A stretch of DNA of 7,498 bases from Actinomycetota bacterium (GTDB lineage: Bacteria > Actinomycetota > Actinomycetes > Actinomycetales > Cellulomonadaceae): the NCBI GenBank assembly GCA_018898235.1, contig JAHIJU010000068.1, forward strand, positions 1 through 7,498, written 5' to 3'. A program made the position numbers and the translations under genes. Below are positions 1 through 7,498 of this stretch, one piece after another (the stretch's first letter is position 1; every line of letters starts with the position of its first letter). The notes below the pieces were generated by a model. It was given only the letters and a program-made list of their open reading frames with translations, was not told the DNA's origin and ran no database searches.

Positions 1-307
1 CCGGGGGTGCGCAGCCCATCGAACCGGGCTGACCGGGTACCGGCCCTGCACCGGTGCGCAGGGTGAGCGAGCGCAGCTGCCCGCCGGTCTCCATCTGCTG
101 CAACGCCGCGAGCACGCGCGCCCGGTCGGCCTCGTCGACCGGCCGGCCGGTGGCCTGCAGGTAGCCGAGCACGCCCAGGTCACGCAGGTAGCTCTCCGGG
201 TCGGCGTGGGCGCCGCTGCCGCCGCCCAGTCCGGCACCGGCCAGTGCTGTGTCCGCCTTGGCCGCCAGGTCGGTCGCCGCCGCCTTGGCCTTGTCGAGGA
301 AGCCCAT
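1..307 (-). CDS. Small uncharacterised protein, N-terminal 102 residues (C-terminus beyond window edge)
   Basis: I do not recognise a named family. The reading frame starts at the ATG at 307 (minus strand, MGFLDKAKAAATDLAAKAD) and stays open to the window edge, so the gene is truncated at its 3' end. A purine-rich AAGGGGA-type ribosome binding site lies about 9 bases upstream (complement of 317-325). Residues 1-24 form a Lys/Ala-rich, probably helical segment, followed by a Gly-rich linker (about 25-32). A second helical part follows (about 36-74, SYLRDLGVLGYLQATGRP then DEADRARVLAALQQME). There is no signal peptide or membrane segment. Codon positions show the expected G/C bias at third positions. 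It is divergent from the AIM24 gene across about 145 bp, so the two could share regulation; that is inference. Function unknown. Confidence 0.65.
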   Translation of the reverse strand, partial: MGFLDKAKAAATDLAAKADTALAGAGLGGGSGAHADPESYLRDLGVLGYLQATGRPVDEADRARVLAALQQMETGGQLRSLTLRTGAGPVPGQPGSMGCAPP

Positions 308-452
308 GGTCCCGTGTCCCCTTCCCTCGTCGACCACTCCGTCGTGGCCGATGGTGATTGCCCGCTTTCAGCCTACGCACAGCCCGCGCCCGGCGTTAGG
401 GTCGGCGCGACAGCGGCCCACCGGTGCGGCCGCGCCGACCCGAGGACCCGCG
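308..452. promoter_or_regulatory. Divergent intergenic region between the small protein and the AIM24 gene
   Basis: This 145-bp gap separates two divergent start codons, so it must contain or overlap both promoters. It is slightly less GC-rich than its surroundings. A TAGGCT (minus strand, complement of 370-375) and a TAGGGT (plus strand, 397-402) resemble -10 boxes of the TANNNT type, but neither has a convincing -35 hexamer at 16-18 bp. I therefore assign no precise promoter. Confidence 0.35.
442..446 (+). promoter_or_regulatory. Ribosome binding site that decides the AIM24 start
   Basis: GAGGA lies 6 bases before the ATG at 453. The same frame is open further upstream to about 249, but those starts would overlap the divergent gene's start and lack a comparable site. 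They would also add residues with no resemblance to the family. Confidence 0.6.
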
Positions 453-1178
453 ATGACGCTGCACGGCGCACTGTTCACGGACTTCAAGGAGAACGCGTCC
501 ACCGACCAGTTCTCCCTCCAGGGCAAGAAGATGCTCAAGGCCCAGATGGGGTACGGCCCCGTCTGGTGCCGGGCCGGCTCGATGGTCGGCTACCAGGGTG
601 ACGTCCACTTCGAGAAGAAGGGGTCGGGCCTGAACAAGATGCTCAAACAGGCCGTGACGGGCGAGGGCGTCGACCTCATGCTCGCCAGCGGCCAGGGTGA
701 GCTGTTCCTCGGCGAGCTCGCCCACGACGTGCAGGTGATCTACCTCGAGAACGACATGATCTCGGTCAACGGCGCGAGCGTCCTGGCGTTCTCCTCCTCC
801 ATCGAGTGGGACATCCACCGCCTCCAGGCCCGCGGCGGCATGATGACCGGCGGCCTGTACAACGTCGCCCTGCGGGGCACCGGGTACGTCGCGGTGGTCA
901 CCGACGGCGAGCCGGTGGCCCTCGACGTCGCCTCCGCCCCCACCTTCGGCGACCCGCAGGCCGTGGTGCTGTGGACCGCGGGCGTGACGATGGACCTGCG
1001 GGTGGACACCGGCGGCCTCGGATCGCTCATCCGCGGCGGATCGGGCGAGACCTTCCAGATGGCGTTCGGCGGTCAGGGCTACGTGCTCATCCAGCCGAGC
1101 GAGTCCGTGGTCAGCGGCGGGACGCAGTCGTCCGGCTCCAGCAGCGGCGGGGGGCTGCTCGGCGGGCTGCTCGGCTGA
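453..1178 (+). CDS. AIM24 family protein (bacterial DUF124/TIGR00266-like)
   Basis: This 241-residue protein belongs to the AIM24 family, named after a yeast mitochondrial biogenesis protein. In bacteria these are soluble beta-sandwich proteins, often near tellurium-resistance (Ter) genes, with no assigned biochemical activity. The whole length matches the family pattern: SLQGKKMLKAQ near 21-31, the basic and glycine-rich RAGSMVGYQGDVHFEKK (40-56), TGEGVDLMLASGQGELFLG (69-87), ISVNGASVLAF (103-113), the WDI motif (119-121), GGLYNVALRGTG (133-144), RGGSGETFQMAFGGQGYVLIQPSE (194-217). The last 20 residues are a low-complexity Ser/Gly tail ending GGGLLGGLLG, which may mediate membrane or protein contact (inference). 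No signal peptide or membrane helix is seen. The start at 453 is chosen for its GAGGA site and because residue 1 fits the usual family N-terminus. It appears monocistronic: the next gene is 291 bp downstream and unrelated. Confidence 0.9.
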   Translation: MTLHGALFTDFKENASTDQFSLQGKKMLKAQMGYGPVWCRAGSMVGYQGDVHFEKKGSGLNKMLKQAVTGEGVDLMLASGQGELFLGELAHDVQVIYLENDMISVNGASVLAFSSSIEWDIHRLQARGGMMTGGLYNVALRGTGYVAVVTDGEPVALDVASAPTFGDPQAVVLWTAGVTMDLRVDTGGLGSLIRGGSGETFQMAFGGQGYVLIQPSESVVSGGTQSSGSSSGGGLLGGLLG

Positions 1179-1231
1179 GCCCGACGGGCCACGTGATCCG
1201 CGCTGGTCCAGCCGTGCCCACGAGTTCGCGC

Positions 1232-1244
1232 CCTAGGACCTAGG
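1232..1244. repeat. Tandem CCTAGG forming a 13-bp palindrome
   Basis: The sequence CCTAGGACCTAGG is two CCTAGG hexamers separated by one A. The whole 13-mer is an inverted repeat around that base, and ACCTAGGT (1238-1245) is itself a perfect 8-bp palindrome. CTAG is generally scarce in bacterial genomes, so two copies in 13 bp stand out. It could be a repressor or activator site for the chemoreceptor gene, or chance. Confidence 0.35.
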
Positions 1245-1249
1245 TGCAA

Positions 1250-1272
1250 ACGGGTGAGACATCCGTCTTTTT
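1250..1272 (+). terminator. Candidate intrinsic terminator downstream of the AIM24 gene
   Basis: A 6-bp stem (ACGGGT 1250-1255 with ATCCGT 1261-1266, including one G-U pair) closes a 5-base loop. It is followed by C and then five T residues (1268-1272). This is the only T-run after a hairpin in this very GC-rich region. The stem is short and lies 72 bp after the AIM24 stop, so it may instead be part of a leader. Confidence 0.35.
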
Positions 1273-1431
1273 CCGGCCGCGACCCGGACGCGGCGGGAGT
1301 GCCGTGCCGCGAGGCGTCGTCGCAGGTCAGGACGGCGGGATGGCGCCTTCGCGCGCTCGCGTGCTGACGGGGCGACCAGGAGCAGCCGGGACGTTCGTCC
1401 CGTGCGGCGCGGCAAACGAGACCGATCGTCC

Positions 1432-1452
1432 CATGTAACAGCGCGGTACATG
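1432..1452. promoter_or_regulatory. CATGTA-N9-TACATG inverted repeat before the chemoreceptor
   Basis: Perfect 6-bp half-sites CATGTA (1432-1437) and TACATG (1447-1452) are separated by 9 bases. The repeat ends 6 bases before the GAGG ribosome binding site (1459-1462) and 17 bases before the start codon. As DNA it looks like an operator for a dimeric regulator. As RNA it could form a stem close to the ribosome binding site. The half-sites are AT-rich against a GC-rich background, which makes chance less likely, but no regulator is known here. Confidence 0.4.
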
Positions 1453-1458
1453 AGAAAC

Positions 1459-1462
1459 GAGG
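1459..1462 (+). promoter_or_regulatory. Ribosome binding site of the chemoreceptor
   Basis: GAGG lies 7 bases before the ATG at 1470 and supports that start. Confidence 0.5.
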
Positions 1463-1469
1463 CGGTCCG

Positions 1470-2672
1470 ATGTCCACTGCTCCTGCTGGCCCGATCCTGG
1501 ACGGCCGCAGCTCGCGGGCCGGCACCCGCTCGGTCACGCCGTCCGTGCGAGTCCTGGTGATGTCGGCCGTCGTCGCCGCCGTGGTCCTCGCCGCCGCCGT
1601 CGGCATCCTGGGCCTCGCCGGGATGTCGGGCACCACCGCCCAGCAGGCCCGGACCCGGTCCCTGATCGTCGGTGTCCTCGTGATCGGCTGCATCGTGGTG
1701 CTGACGCTCGGCTGGGCCGCGCAGCGGTCGATCCGGAGCGGGATCGCCCATCTCCGACGGGTCGCGGACGCCCTCGAACGCGGCGACCTGTCCGTGACGG
1801 CCGATCTGGCAGGGACGAACGAGCTCGCGCAGACCGCGGCGGCGCTCGACCGCTCGGTGCTCGACCGTCGGGACTCGGTGGGCACCCTCGGCGCGTCGGT
1901 CGCCGCGCTGGCCGAGGCCGCCGGCACGTTGTCCGGCACCTCGGAGCACATCGCCTCGGCCGCCGAGGAGACCGCCACGCAGATCGGCATGGTCTCGGCC
2001 GCCGCCGAGCAGGTGTCCCGCAGCGTGCAGGGCGTGGCCGCCGGGTCGGAGCAGATGAGTGTCTCGATCAACGAGATCGCGCGCAGCTCCGCCGATGCGG
2101 CCAAGGTCGCCACGCAGGCCGTGAGCTCCGCCGAACGGGCCAGCAGCACCGTCACCCGCCTCGGCGACTCGTCCCGCGAGATCGGCAAGGTCGTCAAGCT
2201 CATCACCAGCATCGCCGAGCAGACCAACCTCCTGGCGCTCAACGCGACCATCGAGGCGGCCCGCGCCGGTGAGGCGGGCAAGGGCTTCGCCGTGGTGGCG
2301 GGTGAGGTCAAGGACCTGGCGCAGGAGACCGCGCGGGCGACGCACGACATCTCGGCCAAGGTCGACGCGATCCAGGCGGACACCGAGGACGCCGTCGCGG
2401 CGATCGGCGAGATCGGCGAGATCATCGCCTCGATCAACACCTACCAGCTGACGATCGCGTCCGCGGTGGAGGAGCAGACCGCGACGACGGCCGAGGTCAG
2501 CCGCGCCGTCGCCGAGGCGGCCACCGGCTCGGGTGAGATCGCCCAGAACATCCTCGCCGTCGCCGAGGCCGCGGACCAGACCACCCGGAGCGCGACCGAG
2601 TCCCGCGAGGCCACCGGCCAGCTCGCCCGCAAGACCTCGGACCTCAGCACGCTCCTGAGCAAGTTCGAGTAG
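1470..2672 (+). CDS. Methyl-accepting chemotaxis protein without a sensor domain
   Basis: This 400-residue membrane chemoreceptor signals through CheA/CheW to the flagellar motor. Residues 1-26 are a cytoplasmic tail. Transmembrane helix 1 (about 27-50, VRVLVMSAVVAAVVLAAA...) and helix 2 (about 64-82, SLIVGVLVIGCIVVLTLGW) are joined by a loop of only about 13 residues (51-63). The usual ligand-binding domain of 100-250 residues is therefore absent. A HAMP domain follows (about 83-136, with the LERGDLSV motif at 102-109). The rest is a long coiled-coil signalling domain. Its conserved hairpin tip is at about 246-284 (IAEQTNLLALNATIEAARAGE, then GKGFAVVAGEVKDLA). Candidate methylation segments are ASAAEETATQ (162-171) and ASAVEEQTATTAEVSR (330-345). 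There is no C-terminal NWETF-type CheR tether. It is convergent with the sugar operon, and co-function with it is only a guess. Family assignment is very secure; the stimulus is unknown. Confidence 0.95.
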   Translation: MSTAPAGPILDGRSSRAGTRSVTPSVRVLVMSAVVAAVVLAAAVGILGLAGMSGTTAQQARTRSLIVGVLVIGCIVVLTLGWAAQRSIRSGIAHLRRVADALERGDLSVTADLAGTNELAQTAAALDRSVLDRRDSVGTLGASVAALAEAAGTLSGTSEHIASAAEETATQIGMVSAAAEQVSRSVQGVAAGSEQMSVSINEIARSSADAAKVATQAVSSAERASSTVTRLGDSSREIGKVVKLITSIAEQTNLLALNATIEAARAGEAGKGFAVVAGEVKDLAQETARATHDISAKVDAIQADTEDAVAAIGEIGEIIASINTYQLTIASAVEEQTATTAEVSRAVAEAATGSGEIAQNILAVAEAADQTTRSATESREATGQLARKTSDLSTLLSKFE

Positions 2673-2693
2673 CGGGACGGGGCGTCTACCGCT
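2671..2693. terminator. Candidate bidirectional hairpin between convergent genes
   Basis: AGCGG (2671-2675) can pair with CCGCT (2689-2693) and GACG (2676-2679) with CGTC (2683-2686). The loop is GGG and there is a 2-base TA bulge, giving nine GC-rich pairs. The structure spans the 13-bp gap and covers the stop codons of both the chemoreceptor (2670-2672) and the GH39 gene (2688-2686). There is no T-tract on either side, so it would be a tract-less terminator of the kind proposed for actinobacteria, or a simple 3' end stabiliser. Confidence 0.4.
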
Positions 2694-4250
2694 CGTGGGC
2701 GGCGACCAGCCGGTCGTCGTCCACCCCGAGCAGGCGGCGGTCGTCGAGTCCCTCGTGCACCGTCTCGCACACCGGGGTCAGCTCGACGAACGTGATCTCG
2801 TGCCTGGCCAGCGGCAGGCGCAGCTCGATCCGGCCCCCGGCCACGCCCAGCCGGGTGTGCTCCACCGAGGGCGTCTCGTAGCGGCGCAGCACGTCGAGCT
2901 GACGGGCGTCGGGCGAGGCCGGGCGGCCCAGCTCCCGCCAGACGGCGAACGCGTTCCCGTCGTCCTCGTTGACCCGCTCACGCAGCATCAGCACACCCGT
3001 ACCGTCCGGTGCCGGCGCCCCGGCGACCTGCACCGGGACGGAGAGGACCAGCTCGTGCCGCTCCGGGGCGGGCTCCCCGTCGGTGCCCCCGACCGGCGCC
3101 CACGCCAGCACGGTCACCCGACCGGCTGCGTCGGCGCACACCAGGTGGTCCTCGCCGCGGGCCAGCACCTGCGTCCCCATCCGCGCCATGAAGGCGTACA
3201 GGTGGAAGGTCGGCTTGGCGATCTGCCGGTGGGTGAGCAGCCCGAACCCGCCGTGGAAGAAGGACGTCGGGATGTTCGTCTCCTCGAACACGTCGCAGAA
3301 CGTCCAGTAGGAGAACGAGTCCGCCAGGTCCCCGCCCCCGGCGATCACCGGGGCCAGGTACGCCGCGTTGTAGGCCGTGTCGTGGATCGGGTTGTCCGGC
3401 CGGTAGGAGGTGTTGAACTCGGTGATGTGCACGGGCAGCCCGGCCAGGGCCGTGCCCGCCAGGTGCTGGCGCGGGGCGCCGAACTGGGTCAGCAGATCGG
3501 CCGGCGGCATGAGCTCCTGGTAGGTGCCGAACGGGATCGGCTGCGCCTCCCTCGAAGAGTAGGCGTGCCGGCTCACGAAGTCGACGGGCACCTCGCGGCT
3601 GGTCACGAACTCCACGTAGGGCGCCCACCACTCATCGGCCCCCGGGGAGATCGCCGGGCCGCCGACCTGCAACGACGCGTCGACGTCCTTGACCGCGCGG
3701 GCGGTCGCCTCGTACAGCCGGAAGTAGGCCTGCTGGTCGGCGTTCTCCCAGAAGATGTCGAGGTTGGGCTCGTTCCAGACCTCGATCGGCCAGCGGCGCA
3801 CCTCCTCGATCCCGTAGCGCCCGATCTCGTGCCGCAGGAAGGCCTGGACCAGATCGGTCCACGCCCGCAGATCGGCCGGCGGGGTGATGTTGCCCTTCCA
3901 CCAGAACACCGTCCGGTCACCCGAGGCGAGCTGGGAGGGCATGAACCCCAGCTCCAGGAACGGCCGGATCCCCAGGGCCAGGAACCTGTCGTGCACCTGG
4001 TCGACGTACGTGAAGGAGTACCTGCGGTGGGTCCGGCCGTCCACGTCGTCGGTGCGCAGCACGCCCATGTCGTCGCTGAGCAGCCCGTGCCCGCGGATGT
4101 GGGTGAACCCGATCTCCCGCTGCACCCGGGCCAGCGACTCCAGGTAGTCGGCGCGCAGCGCCAGGTTGAGCCGCCCGGTGCCGACGCAGGCGCGCCAGGC
4201 CGCGGACAGCGGGCCGAGCGGAACGTCGGGGACGACGACGGTGGCCGGCA

Positions 4251-4251
<1 letters not shown>
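2686..4251 (-). CDS. xynB: GH39 beta-xylosidase
   Basis: This 521-residue glycoside hydrolase family 39 enzyme (clan GH-A, retaining) is expected to release D-xylose from the non-reducing ends of xylo-oligosaccharides. The TIM-barrel part spans about 1-350. The acid/base is E161 in VWNEPN (158-163) and the nucleophile is E278 in HITEFN (275-280). These positions and the 117-residue spacing closely match characterised GH39 xylosidases (about E160/E277-278). Other family marks are FTHIRGHGLLSDDM (49-62), GIRPFLELGFMP (94-105), VGGPA (196-200) and SYWTFCDVFEE (314-324). A beta-rich C-terminal part (about 370-521) is the accessory domain. No signal peptide is seen, so it should be cytoplasmic. 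The ATG at 4251 shares its A with the TGA of the GH51 gene (TGATG) and has only a weak purine stretch upstream, so translation is probably coupled. It is the last gene of the operon. The symbol is by family convention; exact substrate is inferred. Confidence 0.9.
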
Positions 4252-5774
<1,523 letters not shown>

Positions 5775-5839
5775 GAGGTTCTCCTTCGAAGCGGGTCAGG
5801 TCGAGGCGGCGGCGCAGCCGTGGCGGGCCGACGGGCCGG
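5775..5839 (-). other. Intercistronic gap between GH3 and GH51
   Basis: The 65 bp hold two very short GC hairpins (GGCC-N4-GGCC at 5826-5837 and CGGC-GCA-GCCG at 5810-5820), with no T-tract. A CTTCGAAG palindrome (5784-5791) partly overlaps the ribosome binding site. Nothing here clearly ends transcription, so read-through from GH3 into GH51 is expected. Confidence 0.35.
5781..5786 (-). promoter_or_regulatory. Strong ribosome binding site for the GTG start of GH51
   Basis: AAGGAG on the minus strand lies 6 bases before the GTG at 5774. This near-ideal site justifies the non-ATG start. Confidence 0.75.
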
Positions 5840-7498
5840 TCAGGTGCGCGGCAGGTCGATCCGGGACAGCACGGTGCTGGTCGCCAGGCGCGGGTCCGCC
5901 GAGGTGACCACGTGCACCGGCCCGGTGACCGTGATCGAACCGGTGGCGTGCCGCACGGCGCACGAGGGACCCACCCACAGCTCGACCTCGCCCGGCTCGA
6001 CGATCCGCACCAGATCACGCCCGCTGAACGCCAACCGGGTGGTCGGCACGGTGAACCGCACGTCGACCTGCTCGCCCGGCGCCAGGCTCACCCGCCGATA
6101 GGCGAGCAGCTGGGCGACGGGCCGCGTCACGCTCGCGTAGACGTCCCGCGCGTAGAGCTGGACGACGTCCTCACCGGCCAGGTCCCCGGTGTTGCGCACG
6201 GTGACCTGGACCTCGAACGCACCGTCCGCAGCCACCTCGCCATCGGCCACCAGCTCGGTGTGCTCGAAGGTGGTGTACGACAACCCGTACCCGAACGGCA
6301 GGACGGGCGTGCTGTCCTGCGAGGTCACCTCGGACGGTCCGCCGAGGATCGGGTGCAGGTAGGAGTACGGCTGGGCGCCGGCCGACCGCGGCATCGTCAC
6401 CGGGAGCCGGCCCGACGGGTTCACCCGGCCGGACAGCGCACCGGCCAGCGCCGTCCCGCCCTCCTCACCGGGGAAGAAGGACTGGATGACGGCGGCCGGC
6501 GCCGTGGGCCCCTCGACCGCCCAGCCGACCGCGTACGGGCGGCCGGTGAGCATCACCATGACGACCGGGGTCCCGGTGGCCACGACCGCCTCGACCAGCT
6601 CCCGCTGGACACCCGGCAGCGCGAGCGTCTCGGTGTCGTTGCCCTCGCCGACCGTGCCGCGGCCGAACAGCCCGGCCTGGTCACCGACGACGACGACCGC
6701 GACCTCCGCCTGCGCCGCGAGCCGCACGGCCTCGTCGAACCCGGAGCGGTCCTCGTCCTCGACGTCGCAGCCCGCGACATGGTCGATCCGGGTGTCGGGC
6801 AGCTCGGTGCGCAGCGCCTGGAGCACCGACGGGATCGCGAACCCCATCGGGAACCCGGGGTGGTGCACCAGCACGTGGTTGGCGAAGGAGTAGCAGCCCA
6901 TGAGCGCCTCGGCGCGGTCGGCGTTGGGGCCGATCACGGCGATCCGCTGCGGCGATGCACCAGCGGCGCCACCCAGCGGCAGCACACCGTCGTTGGTGAG
7001 CAGCACCACCGACTCCTCCGCCAGCCGGCGGGCCACCGCGCGGTGCGCCGGGGAGTCCAGGTCGACGGCCGTCGGCGGCTCGTCCTCGAAGGTGGCGTCG
7101 AGCAGGCCGAGCTCCTCCTTCTGGGCCAGGGCGCGCAGCACGGCCCGGTCCACGAGCGCCTCGTCCACCTCGCCGGACCGCACGAGCTCGGCCAGCGGTT
7201 CGAGGAACGTGTCGCCCGTCGGCAGCTCGATGTCGATCCCGGCGGCCAGCGCGAGTGCGGCCGCCTCCCCCTTGCTCGCCGCGACGGCGTGCATGACGTG
7301 CAGGAACGCCACCGCGAAGTAGTCGGCGACGACGACCCCGTCGAATCCCCAGTCCTCGCGCAGCAGCCGGGTGAGATAGGTGGGGTCGGAGGCCATCGGC
7401 ACACCGTCAATCTCGACGTAGGAGTTCATGACCGACCGCGCCCCGCCGTCCAGCACCGCCATCTCGAAGGGCGGCAGCAGCACATCGGCGAGCTCACG
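5840..7498 (-). CDS. GH3 beta-xylosidase/beta-glucosidase (N-terminus beyond window edge)
   Basis: The visible 552 residues are the C-terminal two thirds or so of a family 3 glycosidase; full-length relatives of this type are about 750-800 residues. The frame is open to the window edge, and the first residues (RELADVLLPPFEMAV) are already inside the TIM-barrel domain, so no start codon is visible. In visible numbering, GFDGVVVADYFAV (51-63) carries the catalytic Asp nucleophile D59. The alpha/beta sandwich domain runs from about 150 to 400 (LAEESVVLLTNDGVLPL, IAVIGPNAD). GEGNDTETLALPG (284-296) places E285 as the likely acid/base. FFPGEEGGTALAGAL and NPSGRLPVTMP (360-370) are classic family marks. 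A fibronectin type III-like domain (about 410-515, VRNTGDLAGEDVVQLYARD) follows. The DYFAVAFL...IELP pattern resembles beta-xylosidase-like members, but beta-glucosidase or arabinosidase activity is possible. It is the upstream gene of the operon with GH51 and GH39. Confidence 0.93.
   Translation of the reverse strand, partial: RELADVLLPPFEMAVLDGGARSVMNSYVEIDGVPMASDPTYLTRLLREDWGFDGVVVADYFAVAFLHVMHAVAASKGEAAALALAAGIDIELPTGDTFLEPLAELVRSGEVDEALVDRAVLRALAQKEELGLLDATFEDEPPTAVDLDSPAHRAVARRLAEESVVLLTNDGVLPLGGAAGASPQRIAVIGPNADRAEALMGCYSFANHVLVHHPGFPMGFAIPSVLQALRTELPDTRIDHVAGCDVEDEDRSGFDEAVRLAAQAEVAVVVVGDQAGLFGRGTVGEGNDTETLALPGVQRELVEAVVATGTPVVMVMLTGRPYAVGWAVEGPTAPAAVIQSFFPGEEGGTALAGALSGRVNPSGRLPVTMPRSAGAQPYSYLHPILGGPSEVTSQDSTPVLPFGYGLSYTTFEHTELVADGEVAADGAFEVQVTVRNTGDLAGEDVVQLYARDVYASVTRPVAQLLAYRRVSLAPGEQVDVRFTVPTTRLAFSGRDLVRIVEPGEVELWVGPSCAVRHATGSITVTGPVHVVTSADPRLATSTVLSRIDLPRT

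Larger units (their letters stand above)
1179..1469. other. Non-coding region upstream of the chemoreceptor
   Basis: This 291-bp stretch has no convincing gene. A 64-codon open frame (1244-1438, plus) lacks a ribosome binding site and any family resemblance. The region contains a tandem CCTAGG palindrome (1232-1244), a terminator-like hairpin with a T5 tract (1250-1272), two copies of GCAAACG followed shortly by AGAC (1246-1260 and 1412-1422), and a CATGTA/TACATG inverted repeat (1432-1452). It probably holds the end of the AIM24 transcript and the promoter and 5' leader of the chemoreceptor. I could not place a -10/-35 pair with confidence. Confidence 0.5.

Noticed and set aside
1400..1430. 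Flagellar sigma-factor (FliA-type) promoter with ACCGAT as -10
   Set aside because: The -10 is imperfect and there is no CTCA or TAAA -35 at the expected 15-16 bp.
1244..1438. 64-codon plus-strand frame in the AIM24-chemoreceptor gap
   Set aside because: It has no ribosome binding site, overlaps the terminator-like hairpin, and its translation resembles no family.
1246..1469. Cyclic-di-GMP (GEMM-I) riboswitch before the chemoreceptor
   Set aside because: GCAAACG resembles one conserved stretch, and such riboswitches do precede chemoreceptors, but the second conserved GACGCAAAGCC-like segment and tetraloop receptor pattern are not found.
1079..2440. Minus-strand open frames antisense to the chemoreceptor
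   Set aside because: Low-complexity Ala/Ser/Arg translations without a ribosome binding site; the plus strand carries an unmistakable chemoreceptor.
5784..5791. CTTCGAAG palindrome as a LacI-type operator before GH51
   Set aside because: Only 8 bp, inside a transcribed gap and partly created by the ribosome binding site; the true operator would be expected upstream of GH3, outside the window.
5794..5845. GGTCAGGT direct repeats (5794-5801 and 5838-5845)
   Set aside because: Eight-base repeats are common by chance here and one overlaps a stop codon; no link to recombination or regulation is visible.

Overview
The window is very GC-rich, with strong G/C bias at third codon positions, a GTG start, dense coding and GAGG/AAGGAG-type ribosome binding sites. 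The protein families (a bacterial AIM24 protein with a Gly/Leu tail, actinobacterial-style glycoside hydrolases, a chemoreceptor) fit a high-GC actinobacterium. The chemoreceptor suggests a motile lineage such as Geodermatophilaceae, Cellulomonadaceae or motile relatives of Pseudonocardiaceae. The genus cannot be fixed from sequence alone.

Layout. The left edge (1-307, minus) carries the N-terminal part of a small uncharacterised protein. It is divergent, across about 145 bp, from an AIM24-family protein (453-1178, plus). A 291-bp non-coding stretch follows (1179-1469). It holds a tandem CCTAGG palindrome, a terminator-like hairpin with a T5 tract, and a CATGTA-N9-TACATG inverted repeat just before the next gene. 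Next is a methyl-accepting chemotaxis protein (1470-2672, plus) with two membrane helices but almost no extracytoplasmic domain. It converges on a minus-strand sugar operon, with only 13 bp between the stop codons. Both stops sit inside one potential hairpin.

The right two thirds (2686-7498, minus) is an operon read right to left: a GH3 glycosidase (N-terminus beyond the window edge), a GH51 alpha-L-arabinofuranosidase, and a GH39 beta-xylosidase. GH51 and GH39 overlap by one base (TGATG). No signal peptide is visible on GH51 or GH39, and the GH3 N-terminus cannot be seen. The likely job is cytoplasmic breakdown of imported arabinoxylo-oligosaccharides: GH51 removes arabinose side groups, while GH39 and GH3 release xylose (or glucose) from non-reducing ends. 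The promoter, any ABC importer and any LacI-type regulator would lie to the right, outside the window.

I found no convincing new defence, mobile or RNA-based system. The points most worth a second look are the sensor-less chemoreceptor, the palindromic elements in its upstream region, and the shared hairpin at the convergent gene ends.
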